64,000 nt of DNA from Streptomyces ficellus (GTDB lineage Bacteria > Actinomycetota > Actinomycetes > Streptomycetales > Streptomycetaceae), in the NCBI RefSeq assembly GCF_009739905.1, contig NZ_CP034279.1, positions 5,146,001 through 5,210,000 of the forward strand. The letters are read 5' to 3'. Position numbers and translations under genes: made by a program. Each line of letters begins with the position of its first letter. The first letter of the stretch is position 1. Below, piece after piece: positions 7,801 to 14,663 of this stretch. The notes beneath the pieces were generated by a model. That model had not been told where the DNA came from, searched no databases, and saw nothing but the letters and a program-made list of their open reading frames with translations.

Positions 7801-9147
7801 TCAGTCCGTAGCCGGGATCGGCTTCACCAGCGACACCGGCTCGCCGGACTCGGCAGCGGTGGAAACCACCGGCCGGTACGCGGCCAGGCGCGGGAGGTGC
7901 GGTGTGCGGCGGGCGAACTGGGCGCAGATGGCAGCGGCTTCGGCCGCGCTGAGTTCGGGAGTGCGAATGCGGGACCAGCCGCCGGAGGAGTCACCGGCGA
8001 CGGCGACGCCGGGCCGGTCGGGCGGGATCGTGGTCACGGCCACAACGGCGTCCGGGGCGATGTCGCCCAGGCCCATGTCGGCGGTCTGCTTGTCGTTGAC
8101 CCGGTGCACGACCCGGCCGGTGAGCTGGGCGCGCAGCGTGGTGGCACCCTTGCCCAGCTCCGAGCCGAACCGCTGCCCGCAGACCTCCAGGAAGATGCCG
8201 GCCGCGCGGGCCATCTGTCCCAGGCGGATCATCTGCATGACCATCCGGTCCCGGCGTTCCTCGTCCTTCTTCCCCGCCACCAGGAACAATTCCGCGACCT
8301 CGTCCACCAGGACCACGACCGGCAGCGGCCGAACCTTCTCGGGAAGCGCCCAGATGTCGGCGGCGCCGTGCTCGCTGAGCTGGTCGAAGCGATCTTCCAT
8401 CTCGCCCACCAGCGCATCCAGGACCTCGGATGCCTCTTGCGGCGTGACAGCCAGCGCCGACAGGCGAGGCGCGTAGCCCCGTTGCTCAACCCCGCGCTTG
8501 CAGTCGATGCCGACCAGGGCGACGTCGAGCCGGGCGAGCCCGGCAATCAGGTTGCGCAGGTACATCGACTTGCCCGACTGGTTGGCCCCCAGCGTCAGCG
8601 CGTGCGGCACCTTCAGGTAGTCCCGGACGTACGCGGTGCCGTCCTCCCGCAGAGCCACCGGCACCGTCATCGGCCCGGACGGGCGGCGGCGCGGCATCTT
8701 CACCCGCCGCAGCACGTCGTAACCGGTCATCCGCAGCTCCACGAACCCGGGCTTGGTCTCCACCACGTTGACCGAGTGGACGCCCCAGGCGTGCCGCAGC
8801 CGCTCGGAAGCCGCCATAACGTCGGCAGGCTCAAGACCGGCAGGCAGGCGCAGTGTGACCCGCAGGCCGGTTGCCGAGCCCCGTACCCGGCGGATCTTCG
8901 GCGGTACGGGGGGCACGTCGCTGCGGCGGGCGACGGTGCGGACCATGAACGCCCGCAGGCGGGACGGCTGAACCGTCAGCCCGCACACGTCCATCGTGGA
9001 GCGGTAGGTGACCGCGAACCGCACCTTCGTCACGTGCAGTCCGGCCAGCGACCAGAACACGCGCGGGGCACGAACCTTGGCGTAGCCGAGACCACCGGCA
9101 CCGGCCAGCGGGATCCCGACCTCGAATAACGTCGACAGGTCGGTCAT
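7801..9147 (-). CDS. FtsK/SpoIIIE-type conjugative transfer ATPase
   Basis: A 448-residue protein. An N-terminal region with weak hydrophobic segments (about residues 8-40) is followed by a P-loop ATPase. Walker A is GANQSGKS (residues 187-194) and Walker B is VVVLVDE, ending at D282-E283. Later motifs include RAAGIFLEVCGQR. This is the single protein that moves double-stranded DNA between mycelia in pSAM2-like elements (TraSA). It is the second gene of the leftward operon, only two bases from the small regulator-like gene, which suggests tight co-expression under the GntR-type repressor. Confidence 0.92.
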   Translation of the reverse strand: MTDLSTLFEVGIPLAGAGGLGYAKVRAPRVFWSLAGLHVTKVRFAVTYRSTMDVCGLTVQPSRLRAFMVRTVARRSDVPPVPPKIRRVRGSATGLRVTLRLPAGLEPADVMAASERLRHAWGVHSVNVVETKPGFVELRMTGYDVLRRVKMPRRRPSGPMTVPVALREDGTAYVRDYLKVPHALTLGANQSGKSMYLRNLIAGLARLDVALVGIDCKRGVEQRGYAPRLSALAVTPQEASEVLDALVGEMEDRFDQLSEHGAADIWALPEKVRPLPVVVLVDEVAELFLVAGKKDEERRDRMVMQMIRLGQMARAAGIFLEVCGQRFGSELGKGATTLRAQLTGRVVHRVNDKQTADMGLGDIAPDAVVAVTTIPPDRPGVAVAGDSSGGWSRIRTPELSAAEAAAICAQFARRTPHLPRLAAYRPVVSTAAESGEPVSLVKPIPATD

Positions 9148-9149
9148 GG

Positions 9150-9482
9150 TCAGGTCCCGACCGGGGTGACGGCGACGGCGCGGAACGAGATGCCGTGCCG
9201 GGTCTGGCCGTTGAAGGTGTTTTCCCAGTCCCGGGCCTTCAGCCCGATCACCGAGACCGGCATTCCCGGCGCCAGCCCCTCCGGAAGGCCGGTCTCCGGG
9301 ACGGTCACCTGGTAGAGGTTGCCCTCACCCTCGTCCGAGATCAGCAGGCCCACCGTGGACAGCCCGGCACCGGTCTCCCGGTCCATCGCACGCTCACCGG
9401 TCTGCTTACTCACGAGCTTCGGCACGGGAGCCGTGGCGACGAACACCACAGCGGTCGACGTGTCTACCTTGAACGACGGCAT
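9150..9482 (-). CDS. SCO3933-family regulatory-type protein
   Basis: A 110-residue protein, start at ATG 9482 preceded by GGAGA. It has the beta-rich layout of proteins annotated as the SCO3933 family in AICEs: an N-terminal KVDTSTAVVFVATAPVPKL, a central acidic turn DRETGAGLSTVGLLI, and PVSVIGLKARDW near the C-terminus. The fold is reminiscent of small OB or beta-barrel DNA-binding proteins, but no catalytic or helix-turn-helix motif is visible. It is the first gene of the leftward transfer/replication operon and starts 152 bases from the divergent GntR gene. Confidence 0.7.
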   Translation of the reverse strand: MPSFKVDTSTAVVFVATAPVPKLVSKQTGERAMDRETGAGLSTVGLLISDEGEGNLYQVTVPETGLPEGLAPGMPVSVIGLKARDWENTFNGQTRHGISFRAVAVTPVGT

Positions 9483-9516
9483 GGTTTCTCCTTCGTGACA
9501 GCAGGCTGGGACCAGA

Positions 9517-9544
9517 TGACCAACTTGGCTATCCCGGTTGGTCA
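9517..9544. promoter_or_regulatory. candidate operator for the AICE GntR regulator
   Basis: A perfect 8-bp inverted repeat, TGACCAAC (9517-9524) and GTTGGTCA (9537-9544), lies in the 151-bp divergent region between the transfer operon and the GntR gene. A second palindrome, ATGGCTAGCCAT, lies at 9564-9575. In pSAM2 the GntR-type KorSA binds such sites to repress transfer and replication genes. Binding here is inferred from position. Confidence 0.55.
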
Positions 9545-9633
9545 CATCTCGAAGATAGGAGAGATGGCTAGCCATGTCAACAACATGACTGGCATGACTG
9601 TCTTGTCTGCGGGGCGTCGCCTACCATCGACCC

Positions 9634-10500
9634 ATGACCTTCGTCCCCGAGCCCTTGGACCCAGACGACGACCGCGCCCCGTACGAGCAGGTGGCAAGCA
9701 GTCTCGGAGCTGCCATCCGAACAAGGCGGTTGGCCCCTGGGGAAAAGCTCCCGTCGCACAAGGAACTGACGGAGCTTTACGGCTTCGCCCGAGCGACGAT
9801 CCAGCGTGCGCTGCGCGACCTCGAAGACGAAGGACTCGTGGTCTCCCGTAAAGGGAGCGGGGTCTACGTCCGCAACCGGACCGAAAGGCCGGCGGGGCTC
9901 CGGCCGTACGTCGAGCAGGCTTTCGCGAACGACCACGTGACCATCGACTTCGCCGGGTTCTCCAGCGAGACCCTGCACGGCGCGCTTCAGGAGCCGCTCG
10001 ACAAGATCCGGATCGGCCGACTCACCCCGTCGAGCATCACCATGCGGATACTCGTACCGGACATGTCAGTGCCGCAGGCCGCGCCTGTGCGCATGAAGGA
10101 CGGGGCCGACGACAAGCGGCTCCGCGACCGCATGCGCGACATCATGGTCAGCTACACCCGCAGCATCCGGGATGCCATCACCGAGCTTCAACACCTGGGC
10201 CTGGTCGCGGAGACCCGGATCAGTGTCCGCGTGCACAGTGGTACGCAGTTCTTCAAGCTCTACGTGATCAACGGCGAAGACGCGTTCTTCGGGTACTACC
10301 CGATCCGCCCCAACAAGGTGGTGGCCCAGGGCGAGACGATCGAGATCTTCGACTTGGTGGGCAAGGACACCACGCTCTTCCACCACTCGATCAACGACGG
10401 CGAGTCGTCCAGCGGAGCCCAGCAGGTTCAGCAGGCCCGTATGTGGTTCGACAGTGTCTGGGAGACCATCGGAAGGGATTTCGACCTTGACGCACGATGA
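9634..10500 (+). CDS. GntR-family transcriptional regulator (KorSA-like)
   Basis: A 288-residue protein. Residues about 16-80 are a GntR winged helix (LPSHKELTELYGFARATIQRALRDLEDEGLVVSRKGSGVYV region). The C-terminal 200 residues do not look like the usual UTRA or FCD effector domains, so the signal is unknown. By position, divergent from the transfer operon, it is the best candidate for the repressor that keeps the element integrated. No Shine-Dalgarno sequence precedes ATG 9634, and a TACCAT hexamer sits only 6 bases upstream, so the mRNA may be leaderless. The HAD gene overlaps its 3' end. Confidence 0.85.
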   Translation: MTFVPEPLDPDDDRAPYEQVASSLGAAIRTRRLAPGEKLPSHKELTELYGFARATIQRALRDLEDEGLVVSRKGSGVYVRNRTERPAGLRPYVEQAFANDHVTIDFAGFSSETLHGALQEPLDKIRIGRLTPSSITMRILVPDMSVPQAAPVRMKDGADDKRLRDRMRDIMVSYTRSIRDAITELQHLGLVAETRISVRVHSGTQFFKLYVINGEDAFFGYYPIRPNKVVAQGETIEIFDLVGKDTTLFHHSINDGESSSGAQQVQQARMWFDSVWETIGRDFDLDAR

Positions 10501-11179
10501 CCAGCTCTCCGACGTCTTGGCGCCCGCACGCGTGATCTTCTTCGACTTCGACGGGCCTGTATGCGACGTGTTCGCCGGGCTGCCCGCTCCCCAGGTCGCG
10601 AAGCTGCTCACCGCGCTGCTGTCCGCCGGGGATCAGGTAGCAGGCGCCAAGGCCGCCGAAACCGATGACCCGATCGAGGTCCTGCGCCTCGCCCATGAGG
10701 CAAACGCCGAGCTTGGCCAGAGGGTCGAGCATGCCCTGACGGCAGCCGAGGTCGAAGCCGTGGCAGTGGCCGGTCCCCCGACGCCGGGGGCGGAAGAGGC
10801 TCTGCGTGCCGCCGTTTCCTCGGGGCGGGCTGTAGCGGTGGTCAGCAACAACTCCGCCGAGTGCGTCCAGCACTTCCTCGTGGCGCATGGGTTGGGGGAG
10901 TACGTCGCGAAGATCGTCGGGCGCCCGTCCGGGCAACCACATCTGATGAAGCCCAACCCGTTCCCGCTCATCACGGCGGCCGAGCAGATGCACATGGACG
11001 TCACGAACTGCACCCTGATCGGTGACTCGCTCACGGACGTCCAGGCCGCTCATGCAGCGGGTACGACGGTGATCGCCTACGCCAACAAGCCCCACAAGGC
11101 CGACCTCTTCGCCGAAGCGCAAGCCGACGCCATCACCGAGGACATGTACGCCATCGCCGACGCACTAACCACGGCGTAG
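10487..11179 (+). CDS. HAD-superfamily hydrolase of the AICE
   Basis: About 230 residues with the three HAD motifs: nucleophile FFDFDGPVCDVF near the N-terminus, motif II VVSNNS, and acid motif GDSLTD followed by a glycine-rich segment. It should be a phosphatase or phosphotransferase acting on a small molecule; the substrate is not evident. The start is uncertain. TTG 10487 is chosen because GGAAGGGA lies about 9 bases upstream; GTG 10454 is the alternative. Either way it overlaps the end of the GntR gene, so the pair is probably one transcription unit. pSAM2 has a Nudix hydrolase in the analogous place. Confidence 0.8.
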   Translation: MTHDDQLSDVLAPARVIFFDFDGPVCDVFAGLPAPQVAKLLTALLSAGDQVAGAKAAETDDPIEVLRLAHEANAELGQRVEHALTAAEVEAVAVAGPPTPGAEEALRAAVSSGRAVAVVSNNSAECVQHFLVAHGLGEYVAKIVGRPSGQPHLMKPNPFPLITAAEQMHMDVTNCTLIGDSLTDVQAAHAAGTTVIAYANKPHKADLFAEAQADAITEDMYAIADALTTA

Positions 11180-11478
11180 CCGAGGTTCAGCCGGGACCTG
11201 TTACAGGTTTCTCTACCTCATCAAGCACCCGGCTGCGCTCCGCTCCGCCGGGCGGGCTTCCCGGCTCCGCTCCGCGCGACGCTCCTGCCTTCGGCCCGCT
11301 CCGCGCGCGCTGCGCCGACGCCCGCCCCTACGGCTGGGATAGGCCCAAGGGCATGAGCCGAGCCCCAACGGCCCGCGGTTCCCTCCCCGTCACCGACATG
11401 CCTCCGGCGGGGGCGCTCCGACTCCGGGATGGCGGGGGCGCCGTACGCGGGTGCCGGCCGTGGAGGGCTGGGGCGGGG

Positions 11479-11631
11479 AACTCCCATCCCGTCTGCCATC
11501 GACCCAGGACAAGCCGAGCAGACACGGCACCGGGCGTCCAGGTCGTTCGTACAGTGGCGCGCTCCACCTGGACGCCCGGCACCGCGCCCGCTCCACTGAC
11601 GTGCGGGTCGACGGCAGACGGGATGGGAGTT
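11479..11631. repeat. nested long inverted repeat (candidate origin or structured RNA)
   Basis: The outer arms 11479-11505 and 11605-11631 are complementary at 26 of 27 positions (core AACTCCCATCCCGTCTGCC, 19 bp perfect). Inner arms 11530-11542 and 11567-11579 (CCGGGCGTCCAGG) are perfect. Between the two arm pairs the strands still match partly, with differences that are mainly transitions, which an RNA could tolerate as G-U pairs. The whole would make a 153-base cruciform or hairpin. Possible roles are a replication origin or single-strand initiation site, a transfer locus, or a structured transcript. Confidence 0.75.
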
Positions 11632-11761
11632 GGGGGTGGATGACGCGGACGCGGCGGGCTCTCCCTGCCACAAGCAATCGGCGGCGCCTCCAAGCCACCG
11701 GAACTTTTCAGACAAGCCTTCCGGTGTCAGCACCCGGAGCTATGGTTGGAGCACACCTGAA

Positions 11762-11775
11762 GTGACGCTCGTCAC
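11762..11775. promoter_or_regulatory. small palindrome upstream of the CD-NTase gene
   Basis: GTGACGCTCGTCAC (5-bp arms, 4-base spacer) ends 22 bases before the GTG start at 11798, with a TTGGAG hexamer about 11 bases upstream. It could be a regulator site or simply promoter-proximal symmetry. The ribosome site is GATGAGGGG at 11783-11791. Confidence 0.35.
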
Positions 11776-11797
11776 ATAGGGCGATGAGGGGTGGCTT

Positions 11798-12622
11798 GTG
11801 GGACAGTCAGCTATCGCGTGGCTTGACGACTTGACCAAGCTGTACACGCCAACAGCGTCAGAGTTCGATGCAGCACGGCGTCACCGAGGGGCTATTGAGG
11901 CTCGCCTTGACGCCTATCTGGGCCTGCGGGAGATGTTCGAGATTGGTTCGCTGAGACACGGAACTGGTGTCTGGCAGTACAGCGACGCTGATTTTCTGAC
12001 ATCACTCAAGGGGATCCAGCCAGGCTCTCCCTGGACCATGTTGAATAGGGTAAAAAGCACACTGCAGGATCGATTTCCGTCAACAATCATCGTAATCCGT
12101 CGACCGGCAGTGGTATGTCGATTTTCGGACGGGCATGTTGAAGTTGTACCAGCTTACCCTGGGTCTACCGGCTATTGGATCGCCGATCCTTCGGATGGGT
12201 GGATGAAGACCTATCCGAAGGATCACAATCAGTACGTAAACGACATCAACAGGAAGCATAATGGAGGTGCGAAGCGGCTGGCGCGCCAGCTCAAGGTTTG
12301 GAAGTATCGGCGGAGCGTACCGGTCTCTTCTTGCTATCTTGAGATGCGATCAGCAAAGCACCTAGATGGTGAGAGCGCATATTCGCCGATCTGGGATGTG
12401 TATCTCGCTCTCAGTAAGATGCACGACGTAGGCCTAGCTTCGATGAATGATCCGACTGGGCTTGGTTCAAGATTCGGCTCCTGCTCATCCGAGTCGAACC
12501 GATTGGATGCGATGTCAATGCTCAGTACTGCTGTGTCCCGCGCGCGGAAAGCCAGAGATTTCTACCAAAGCGACGAACAGGAAAAGGCCATCGAACAGCT
12601 CAAATTGCTCTTCAATCGGTAG
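11798..12622 (+). CDS. CD-NTase-like nucleotidyltransferase (CBASS, SMODS family)
   Basis: A 274-residue protein starting at GTG 11798, six bases after GATGAGGGG. It has the polymerase-beta-like active site of SMODS/CD-NTase enzymes: a helix ending in EIGSLRHGTGV (Gly50-Ser51), then SDADF with acidic residues Asp63 and Asp65, and a later strand HVEVVPAY carrying Glu115 at the usual third-acid position. The rest is the helical C-terminal lobe. Such enzymes make cyclic oligonucleotides after phage infection. It is followed 21 bases later by a membrane effector. Sampled lines are only 52-58% GC, far below the flanking DNA, indicating recent acquisition. The nucleotide product cannot be predicted from sequence alone. 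Confidence 0.85.
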   Translation: MGQSAIAWLDDLTKLYTPTASEFDAARRHRGAIEARLDAYLGLREMFEIGSLRHGTGVWQYSDADFLTSLKGIQPGSPWTMLNRVKSTLQDRFPSTIIVIRRPAVVCRFSDGHVEVVPAYPGSTGYWIADPSDGWMKTYPKDHNQYVNDINRKHNGGAKRLARQLKVWKYRRSVPVSSCYLEMRSAKHLDGESAYSPIWDVYLALSKMHDVGLASMNDPTGLGSRFGSCSSESNRLDAMSMLSTAVSRARKARDFYQSDEQEKAIEQLKLLFNR

Positions 12623-12643
12623 ATCTACCTGATTCTGAGAGAT

Positions 12644-13597
12644 ATGGCTGCACATATGACCACAGGTCCACAGGCAGACTACGTACCACCGTCCAGCGCG
12701 GACATGCAAGCGCGACAAAACGAAGATGACGCCCTGCGACTTCTCATCGCACAGCGTCGCCTTTACTCGAAAGCCAAGAAGTGGCTGGCGCTCCGCTGGT
12801 TCGGGATGATGATTATTGGACTCGGCGCTCCCGTTGTTTCGGTGGTTTGGCCGAATCTTGCCGTTGTTTCCGGGGCGATTGCAGGGCTGTGGCTCTTTCT
12901 AGGTCAAAGTGTGTTGATTAACGCGCAATCAGCATTGGTCGCTAAGGCTGCCGCCGTTCAAGAGCAATTCGATTTTTATGTATTTGGGATGCGGGGCAGT
13001 GTTGAGAGATCGCCCCTGCCGTCAATCGAGGAGATTGCCGCAGTTGCCGGACCCGACTCTGGGCTCAGGCTTACCGCCGATGATGAGAGCCTGTTGGACT
13101 GGTATCCGATCGACGCAAGCGATCCCGGCGTCCTGACAGTCGCCATCTCGCAGCGTGCTAACGCAGCATACTCAGACAGGCTTCTGCGCTCGACAGCAAT
13201 TGTATGGACGGCGGCAACCGTGGCCTGGGTGCTGGTGCTCGTCGCTGTGAGTATCGCGACCAATCTTTCGCTCCTCACGTTCTTGGCTGGCGTTCTGTTG
13301 CCGGTGTTGCCATCCTTTCTTGACGTTGTTCGATATGTCCTTGGAATCCGGCGCGCAGCACGCGATCGGGCAGACCTTATGCGCTCGATCGAGAGTCGAA
13401 TGCGAGGTGCCTCGGAATCAATTGAAGGGAACGACCTGCTCGTGTGGCAGGAGAGCATGTACGATCTCCGCCGCTCGACACCGCTCGTGCCGGACGCCAT
13501 CTACAAAATGAATCGGGCGGTGAATGAACGGGTAATGAGGACAGCCGCGTCGCAACTTCGCCAGCGGTCAAGGAGACCCGATGGCGAGACTGACTAG
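12644..13597 (+). CDS. S-4TM-family putative pore-forming CBASS effector
   Basis: A 317-residue protein with four predicted membrane helices in a 2+2 arrangement (about residues 52-69, 71-92, 184-205, 207-229), separated by a roughly 90-residue soluble loop. The C-terminal segment LLVWQESMYDLRRSTP followed by LVPDAIY matches the conserved tail of SMODS-associated 4TM (S-4TM) proteins. These are predicted from comparative genomics to open pores or disrupt the membrane when the partner nucleotidyltransferase makes its signal. The start is ATG 12644 after GAGAGA. It lies immediately downstream of the CD-NTase gene in the same low-GC block, with no Cap2/Cap3 or sensor gene, so this looks like a minimal two-gene system. 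Confidence 0.82.
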   Translation: MAAHMTTGPQADYVPPSSADMQARQNEDDALRLLIAQRRLYSKAKKWLALRWFGMMIIGLGAPVVSVVWPNLAVVSGAIAGLWLFLGQSVLINAQSALVAKAAAVQEQFDFYVFGMRGSVERSPLPSIEEIAAVAGPDSGLRLTADDESLLDWYPIDASDPGVLTVAISQRANAAYSDRLLRSTAIVWTAATVAWVLVLVAVSIATNLSLLTFLAGVLLPVLPSFLDVVRYVLGIRRAARDRADLMRSIESRMRGASESIEGNDLLVWQESMYDLRRSTPLVPDAIYKMNRAVNERVMRTAASQLRQRSRRPDGETD

Positions 13598-13948
13598 GCC
13601 ATCCTCCAGCTTCCTCCGGGCGCGGCATAGGGGGCGCCAGTCGCCGACCGACGCGGGGCACGTCGAGACGTCGAGACCATCGGTCGGAGTGCATGAGCGA
13701 CGCACCGCAATCGCAGCACCCGGCCGCGTCCGGTGGCGTCCGTCTAAGGCTGTGCAGCGACCGGAATGATCCTTACTGACCGACTCGGCTGGAGCTAACG
13801 GACTAGAAGCTGACCGTGCCAGATCCGTGCCAGATCGAGCGGTCAGCCACGGTCAACTGCGGCACGCGGCGGTGCGCGTGGTGTGTTGGCAGGCCTAGTG
13901 CCTTAGATGGCGGTCGCCAGCGACAACGTGTCCGCGTGGGGCGCCAGG
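13598..13948. other. non-coding right end of the AICE
   Basis: 351 bases without a supported gene lie between the effector stop and attR. The stretch contains an inverted pair around CCGACCGA (13643) and TCGGTCGG (13679), and the tandem 11-mers at 13815-13836. Short frames here show no ribosome site or recognisable product. Confidence 0.55.
13815..13836 (+). repeat. tandem 11-bp repeat, candidate right-arm integrase sites
   Basis: CGTGCCAGATC occurs twice back to back (13815-13825 and 13826-13836), 113 bases before attR. The same word appears near attL (2684 and 2695), also 11 bases apart. This is consistent with arm-type binding sites for the integrase or Xis at both ends of the element. 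Confidence 0.6.
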
Positions 13949-13991
13949 CTTACAAAGCAGATGTCGGCGGTTCGAAACCGTCCGCGCCCAC
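13949..13991 (+). repeat. attR core of the integrated element (43 bp)
   Basis: A perfect copy of the tRNA-Val 3' half (2545-2587) in direct orientation. Only the 3' half of the tRNA is present and the preceding sequence cannot complete a cloverleaf, so it is the displaced original end of the tRNA gene and not a second functional tRNA. Confidence 0.95.
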
Positions 13992-13997
13992 CAGTGC

Positions 13998-14031
13998 AAA
14001 GGCCCCCGCAGCGTCTGCTGCGGGGGTCTTT
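13998..14031. terminator. strong bidirectional terminator beyond attR
   Basis: A 10-bp perfect stem, CCCCCGCAGC (14003-14012) with GCTGCGGGGG (14017-14026), is flanked by AAAGG on the left and TCTTT on the right. It lies just outside attR, so it is probably the native chromosomal terminator of tRNA-Val before integration. It may now serve the leftward marR transcript. Confidence 0.8.
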
Positions 14032-14096
14032 GACGTTAAGCGCGGGGCCTAGGCCTCTTGGGTTCGGTTCCGGCTCTGCGGGTCGGCGCGTGCGCG

Positions 14097-14627
14097 TCAC
14101 CTGATGGTCGTGTCGCCCAGGGAGACCAGCAGGGTGCGCAGTTTCCGTGCCAGGTCCTCGCACTCCTCCCGGTCGAAGGACGCCAGCATGCGGGCCTCGT
14201 TGGCGAGGTGGTCGGCCATGTAGGCGCGGGTGACCTCGTGGCCCCGTTCGGTGAGGCGGATCTTCACCGAGCGCCGGTCCTCGGTGTCGCGGACCCGTTC
14301 GACCAGGCCCTTGGCCTCCATGCGGTCGATGCGGTTGGTGATCGCTCCGGAGGTGACCATCGCGGCCTTGCGGAAGGCTCCGGCGGTCAGTTCGTACGGG
14401 GGGCCCGAGCGTTGCAGGGTGCTCAGGACGTCGAACTCGCCCAGCTCCAGGTCCCGTTCGGCCGCGAACGCGCGGAACTCCTTCTCCAGGGCGACGCCCA
14501 GGCGCTGGAGGCGGCCGAGCACCTGGACGGGCCACAGGCTGTCGGCCAGGTCGGGGCGCTCCAGCGTCCACTGCTCGATGATGCCGTCCACCGCGTCGGT
14601 GGCCGCCCCGTCGTTCGTTCCGTCCAT
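14097..14627 (-). CDS. MarR-family transcriptional regulator
   Basis: About 176 residues starting at MDGTND (14627), preceded by GGAGACGGGC; a GTG 15 bases earlier is the alternative start. The central winged helix spans roughly residues 60-130: ELGEFDVLSTLQRSGPPYEL, then a recognition helix MVTSGAITNRIDRMEAKGLV and the wing DTEDRRSVKIRLTERG, which is classic MarR. It is divergent from a nitroreductase-family gene, and the shared 120-bp region holds repeated TCAACGTTGA palindromes. It is therefore very likely the local repressor, responding to an electrophile or phenolic-type signal (inferred from the family). Confidence 0.9.
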   Translation of the reverse strand: MDGTNDGAATDAVDGIIEQWTLERPDLADSLWPVQVLGRLQRLGVALEKEFRAFAAERDLELGEFDVLSTLQRSGPPYELTAGAFRKAAMVTSGAITNRIDRMEAKGLVERVRDTEDRRSVKIRLTERGHEVTRAYMADHLANEARMLASFDREECEDLARKLRTLLVSLGDTTIR

Positions 14628-14663
14628 GCCCGTCTCCTTCACGCGTCAGGACCCCAGGGTATC

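Larger units (their letters stand above)
11180..11797. other. 618-bp non-coding block between HAD and CBASS genes
   Basis: No convincing gene is present; all reading frames are Arg/Pro/Ala-rich and overlap one another. The first 150 bases are rich in short CGCTCCGC-type repeats. The centre holds a large nested inverted repeat (11479-11631). The last 60 bases hold a likely promoter and a small palindrome for the CD-NTase gene. GC content falls sharply near 11780, where the cargo begins. Confidence 0.6.
2545..13991. mobile_element. AICE integrated in tRNA-Val, with CBASS cargo
   Basis: The element is about 11.4 kb between 43-bp direct repeats. It has the full module set of an actinomycete integrative and conjugative element: integrase and Xis next to attL, a RepSA-type initiator, an FtsK/SpoIIIE transfer ATPase, Spd-like spread proteins and a GntR-type regulator. 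This matches the pSAM2 layout, in which one double-stranded DNA translocase moves DNA between hyphae. The accessory genes are a GGDEF protein in the transfer operon, a HAD hydrolase behind the GntR gene, and a lower-GC CD-NTase/S-4TM pair at the right end. All core genes look intact, so it may still be able to excise. Confidence 0.93.

Noticed and set aside
9634..11179. GntR-HAD pair as a toxin-antitoxin module
   Set aside because: The GntR protein is a full-size regulator divergent from the transfer operon, and the HAD enzyme has complete metabolic motifs. Nothing resembles a toxin.
11353..11765. Overlapping short frames in the AICE non-coding block
   Set aside because: They read through both arms of the inverted repeat, lack ribosome sites and encode Arg/Pro-rich peptides. 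The inverted repeat explains the sequence better.
13949..13991. A second tRNA-Val gene at the right end of the AICE
   Set aside because: Only the 3' half is present. The upstream bases cannot form the acceptor or D arm, so it is attR.
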